7,202 bases of DNA from Jiangellaceae bacterium (lineage in GTDB: Bacteria > Actinomycetota > Actinomycetes > Jiangellales > Jiangellaceae), in NCBI GenBank assembly GCA_030146385.1, contig JASLBX010000219.1:1-7202 (forward strand). Reading direction: 5' to 3'. Numbering within the stretch: the stretch's first letter is position 1; every line of letters begins with the position of its first letter. Both the position numbers and the translations under genes were made by a program. The notes under the pieces are model-generated. The model saw only the letters and a list, made by a program, of their open reading frames with translations. It was not told the origin of the DNA and ran no database searches. Of the stretch, positions 5,433 through 7,202 are shown in pieces.

Positions 5433-7202
5433 TCACGAGTGCTCGATTTCCTCGATGACGCGAGCGCCCAGGGTCCGCTCGAGCAACTCCTGCGCTGGCG
5501 CACCTGAGTCGTCCAGATCGCTGTCGTCCGGGTGGGCGCCGTCGTCGGGCTCGTCGACCCGCTTCGCGGCGTCGGGCGACGGCTTGTCGGTCGACGCGGA
5601 TCGATCTCTGGACGCCGCCGGCCGCGTCGCCGCGGGCCTGCTCGAGGCCGAGCCGGACGCCGAGCTCGGCCTACTGCTCGACGGCGCGTCGGGCTCGGCG
5701 GCGGGTGGTTCGGGCGGCCGGTTAGACGGTGCGCCGCCTGGCGGGTTGCCCCCACCGGACGGGTCGACGATCGCCTCAACCTTCAGGTCGGCGCCGAGCA
5801 CGTCCGCCATCGCCTGACGCAGGTTCTGCTGGAAGTCTTCGCGCCGGGCGAACGTATCGCGCAGCGTCGCCTGCCGGAACGACAGGGTCAGCACGCCATT
5901 CGACACGTCGACCACCGTCGACTCCTGGGAGATCAGACTCCAGGGCGTGCGCTTGATCTCCTTGAGGCGGACGAGCACCTCTGGCCAAAGGCGGCGGACG
6001 TCGGTGACGCTGACCCCGCCGACCGGGCTCGGCGCGGTCGGCTGGGCAGGAGGCTGAGAGACGGAACGATCGGCCGTTGGTTCTGCTGGCTGTGGCGGTT
6101 CAGCTACGGGCTGTGGCTCCGCTGCGGGCGGTGTTTCGGTGCGGGGCCGCCTGGTCTCCGTCGCCGGTCCTGAGGCCTGCGCCGGCGGTTGTGAAGGCGG
6201 CTGACGCACCCGCGTGGCCTGTGGTTCAGGGGCCGCGGCCGACTGCGGCGATCCGCCAGCCGCGGCCTGGTCCGGCGCTGGTTGCCCGAGCGAAAGCCTG
6301 CGTTCGAGCCGGTCGAGACGGGCTTGAATACCCCGCTCGCTGTCGTCGGCCCCGGGCAGGAGCAGGCGCGCGCAGACAAGCTCGAGTTGCAATCGCGTCG
6401 GCGTGGCCCCCTTCATGGCGGTGATGCCCTCGTCCACGACATCGGACAGCCGGACCAGATCAGCCTGTCCGAACTGGTGTGCCTGAGTCGCCATCCGCGT
6501 CGCTTCGTCCTCGGGCGCCTCGATGAGCCCGCTGCTCATGGCATCGGGAACCGACCGGACCACGATCAGATCGCGGAACCGCTCGAGCAGGTCGGTGAGG
6601 AACCGTCGCGGATCATGGCCGGAGTCCATGACCCGGTCGAGGGCGCCGAACACGGCCGCGGCGTCACCAGCCGCGATCGCGTCAACCACGTCATCCAGCA
6701 GTGCAGCGTCAGTGAACCCGAGGAGGGCGACGGCAAGCTCGTACGTGACGCCTTCCGGGCCCGACCCGGCGATCAGCTGGCCGAGGATCGACTGCGCGTC
6801 GCGGGCGGACCCGCCACTCGCACGGGCAACAAGTGCAAGCGCCGCTGGCTGGATCGCGACACCTTCTTGCTGACAGATGCCGGCAAGGTTCTCTTGCAGC
6901 ATGCGGGCCGGGATCAGTCGGAACGGGTAGTGGTACGTCCGAGAGCGGATCGTCCCAATGATCTTGTCAGGCGCCGTGGTGGCGAAGATGAACTTGAGGT
7001 GCGGCGGCGGCTCTTCGATGAGCTTGAGCAGCGCGTTGGCCGCGCCCGGCCCGAGCTGGTGCGCCTCGTCGATGATGTAGATCTTGTAGCGGGACGACAC
7101 CGGAACGAAATGCGCCTTCTCGCGCAGCTCGCGCGCATCGTCGACCAGGCCGTGCGTCGCAGCGTCCAGCTCGACCACATCGATGCTGCCGGGCCCGTTC
7201 GG
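5433..7202 (-). CDS. dnaX: DNA polymerase III subunit gamma/tau, 5' end missing
   Basis: DnaX is the ATPase subunit of the clamp loader that loads the beta clamp and ties polymerase III to the replisome. The frame is open through the right edge (PNGPGSIDVVELDAATHG), leaving 589 residues; the N-terminal part with Walker A and most of the zinc module is outside. Counting from the edge, Walker B is YIIDEAHQL (42-50), sensor 1 FIFATTAPDK (71-80), the SRC-type arginine finger lies in IRSRTYHYPFRL (85-96, Cys replaced by Thr), and sensor 2 is GGSARDAQS (130-138). The collar helices extend to about 283. A Pro/Ala/Gln-rich linker (about 306-396) leads to a tau C-terminal domain (VTDVRRLWPEVLVRLKEIKR onward, about 399-480), then a Pro/Ser-rich and an acidic linker, and a final LLERTLGARVIEEIEHS. 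It is full length at the C-terminus, so it encodes tau; no A-rich slippery site for a gamma frameshift was seen. Confidence 0.97.
   Translation of the reverse strand, partial: PNGPGSIDVVELDAATHGLVDDARELREKAHFVPVSSRYKIYIIDEAHQLGPGAANALLKLIEEPPPHLKFIFATTAPDKIIGTIRSRTYHYPFRLIPARMLQENLAGICQQEGVAIQPAALALVARASGGSARDAQSILGQLIAGSGPEGVTYELAVALLGFTDAALLDDVVDAIAAGDAAAVFGALDRVMDSGHDPRRFLTDLLERFRDLIVVRSVPDAMSSGLIEAPEDEATRMATQAHQFGQADLVRLSDVVDEGITAMKGATPTRLQLELVCARLLLPGADDSERGIQARLDRLERRLSLGQPAPDQAAAGGSPQSAAAPEPQATRVRQPPSQPPAQASGPATETRRPRTETPPAAEPQPVAEPPQPAEPTADRSVSQPPAQPTAPSPVGGVSVTDVRRLWPEVLVRLKEIKRTPWSLISQESTVVDVSNGVLTLSFRQATLRDTFARREDFQQNLRQAMADVLGADLKVEAIVDPSGGGNPPGGAPSNRPPEPPAAEPDAPSSSRPSSASGSASSRPAATRPAASRDRSASTDKPSPDAAKRVDEPDDGAHPDDSDLDDSGAPAQELLERTLGARVIEEIEHS

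Noticed and set aside
5532..6173. A 213-codon open frame on the plus strand inside dnaX
   Set aside because: It is the antisense of the Pro-rich linker and tau domain; the Arg/Gly-rich content is a codon-bias shadow.
5433..7202. Programmed frameshift producing a gamma form of DnaX
   Set aside because: No A-rich slippery heptamer with a downstream hairpin was seen in the visible part of the gene.

Overview
The window is high-GC bacterial DNA with the gene order of an actinobacterial (Actinomycetota) chromosome. On the minus strand, read from the right edge, it carries dnaX (5' end cut off), ybaB/ebfC, recR and a DUF5063 gene. At the left end, also on the minus strand, is aspartokinase (ask), running off the left edge. 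In many actinobacteria these genes form one collinear block (dnaX-ybaB-recR-DUF5063-ask-asd). Frequent GTG starts, an actinobacterial-type DnaX C-terminus and two possible leaderless starts fit this placement. A narrower placement (for example Propionibacteriales-like) is only a guess.

Layout: 1-919 ask (-), broken in frame by a TAG codon at 323-325; 920-1080 divergent promoter region; 1081-2004 ABC ATPase (+); 2001-2990 ABC-2 permease (+), overlapping the ATPase by 4 nt; 3075-3635 class I SAM-dependent methyltransferase (+); 3641-3736 three 32-bp tandem repeats, each able to fold into a hairpin in the + strand RNA; 3735-3750 a small hairpin plus T-tract on the minus strand; 3752-4354 DUF5063 protein (-); 4347-4946 recR (-); 4950-5348 ybaB (-); 5433-7202 dnaX (-).

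The dnaX-ybaB-recR-DUF5063 group is a DNA replication and recombination cluster. DnaX is the clamp-loader subunit, YbaB a nucleoid/DNA-binding protein and RecR a recombination mediator. DUF5063 has no known function. recR and DUF5063 overlap, and ybaB and recR are 3 nt apart, so these three are probably translated from one message.

A three-gene plus-strand cassette (ABC exporter pair and methyltransferase) lies between DUF5063 and ask, opposite to its neighbours. It separates ask from its usual partners and gives ask its own divergent promoter region.

The two points most worth following up are the single nonsense codon in an otherwise perfectly conserved ask frame, and the 32-bp tandem hairpin array between the convergent methyltransferase and DUF5063 genes. 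No phage, CRISPR, IS or RNA gene was recognised, and no clear new multi-gene system.
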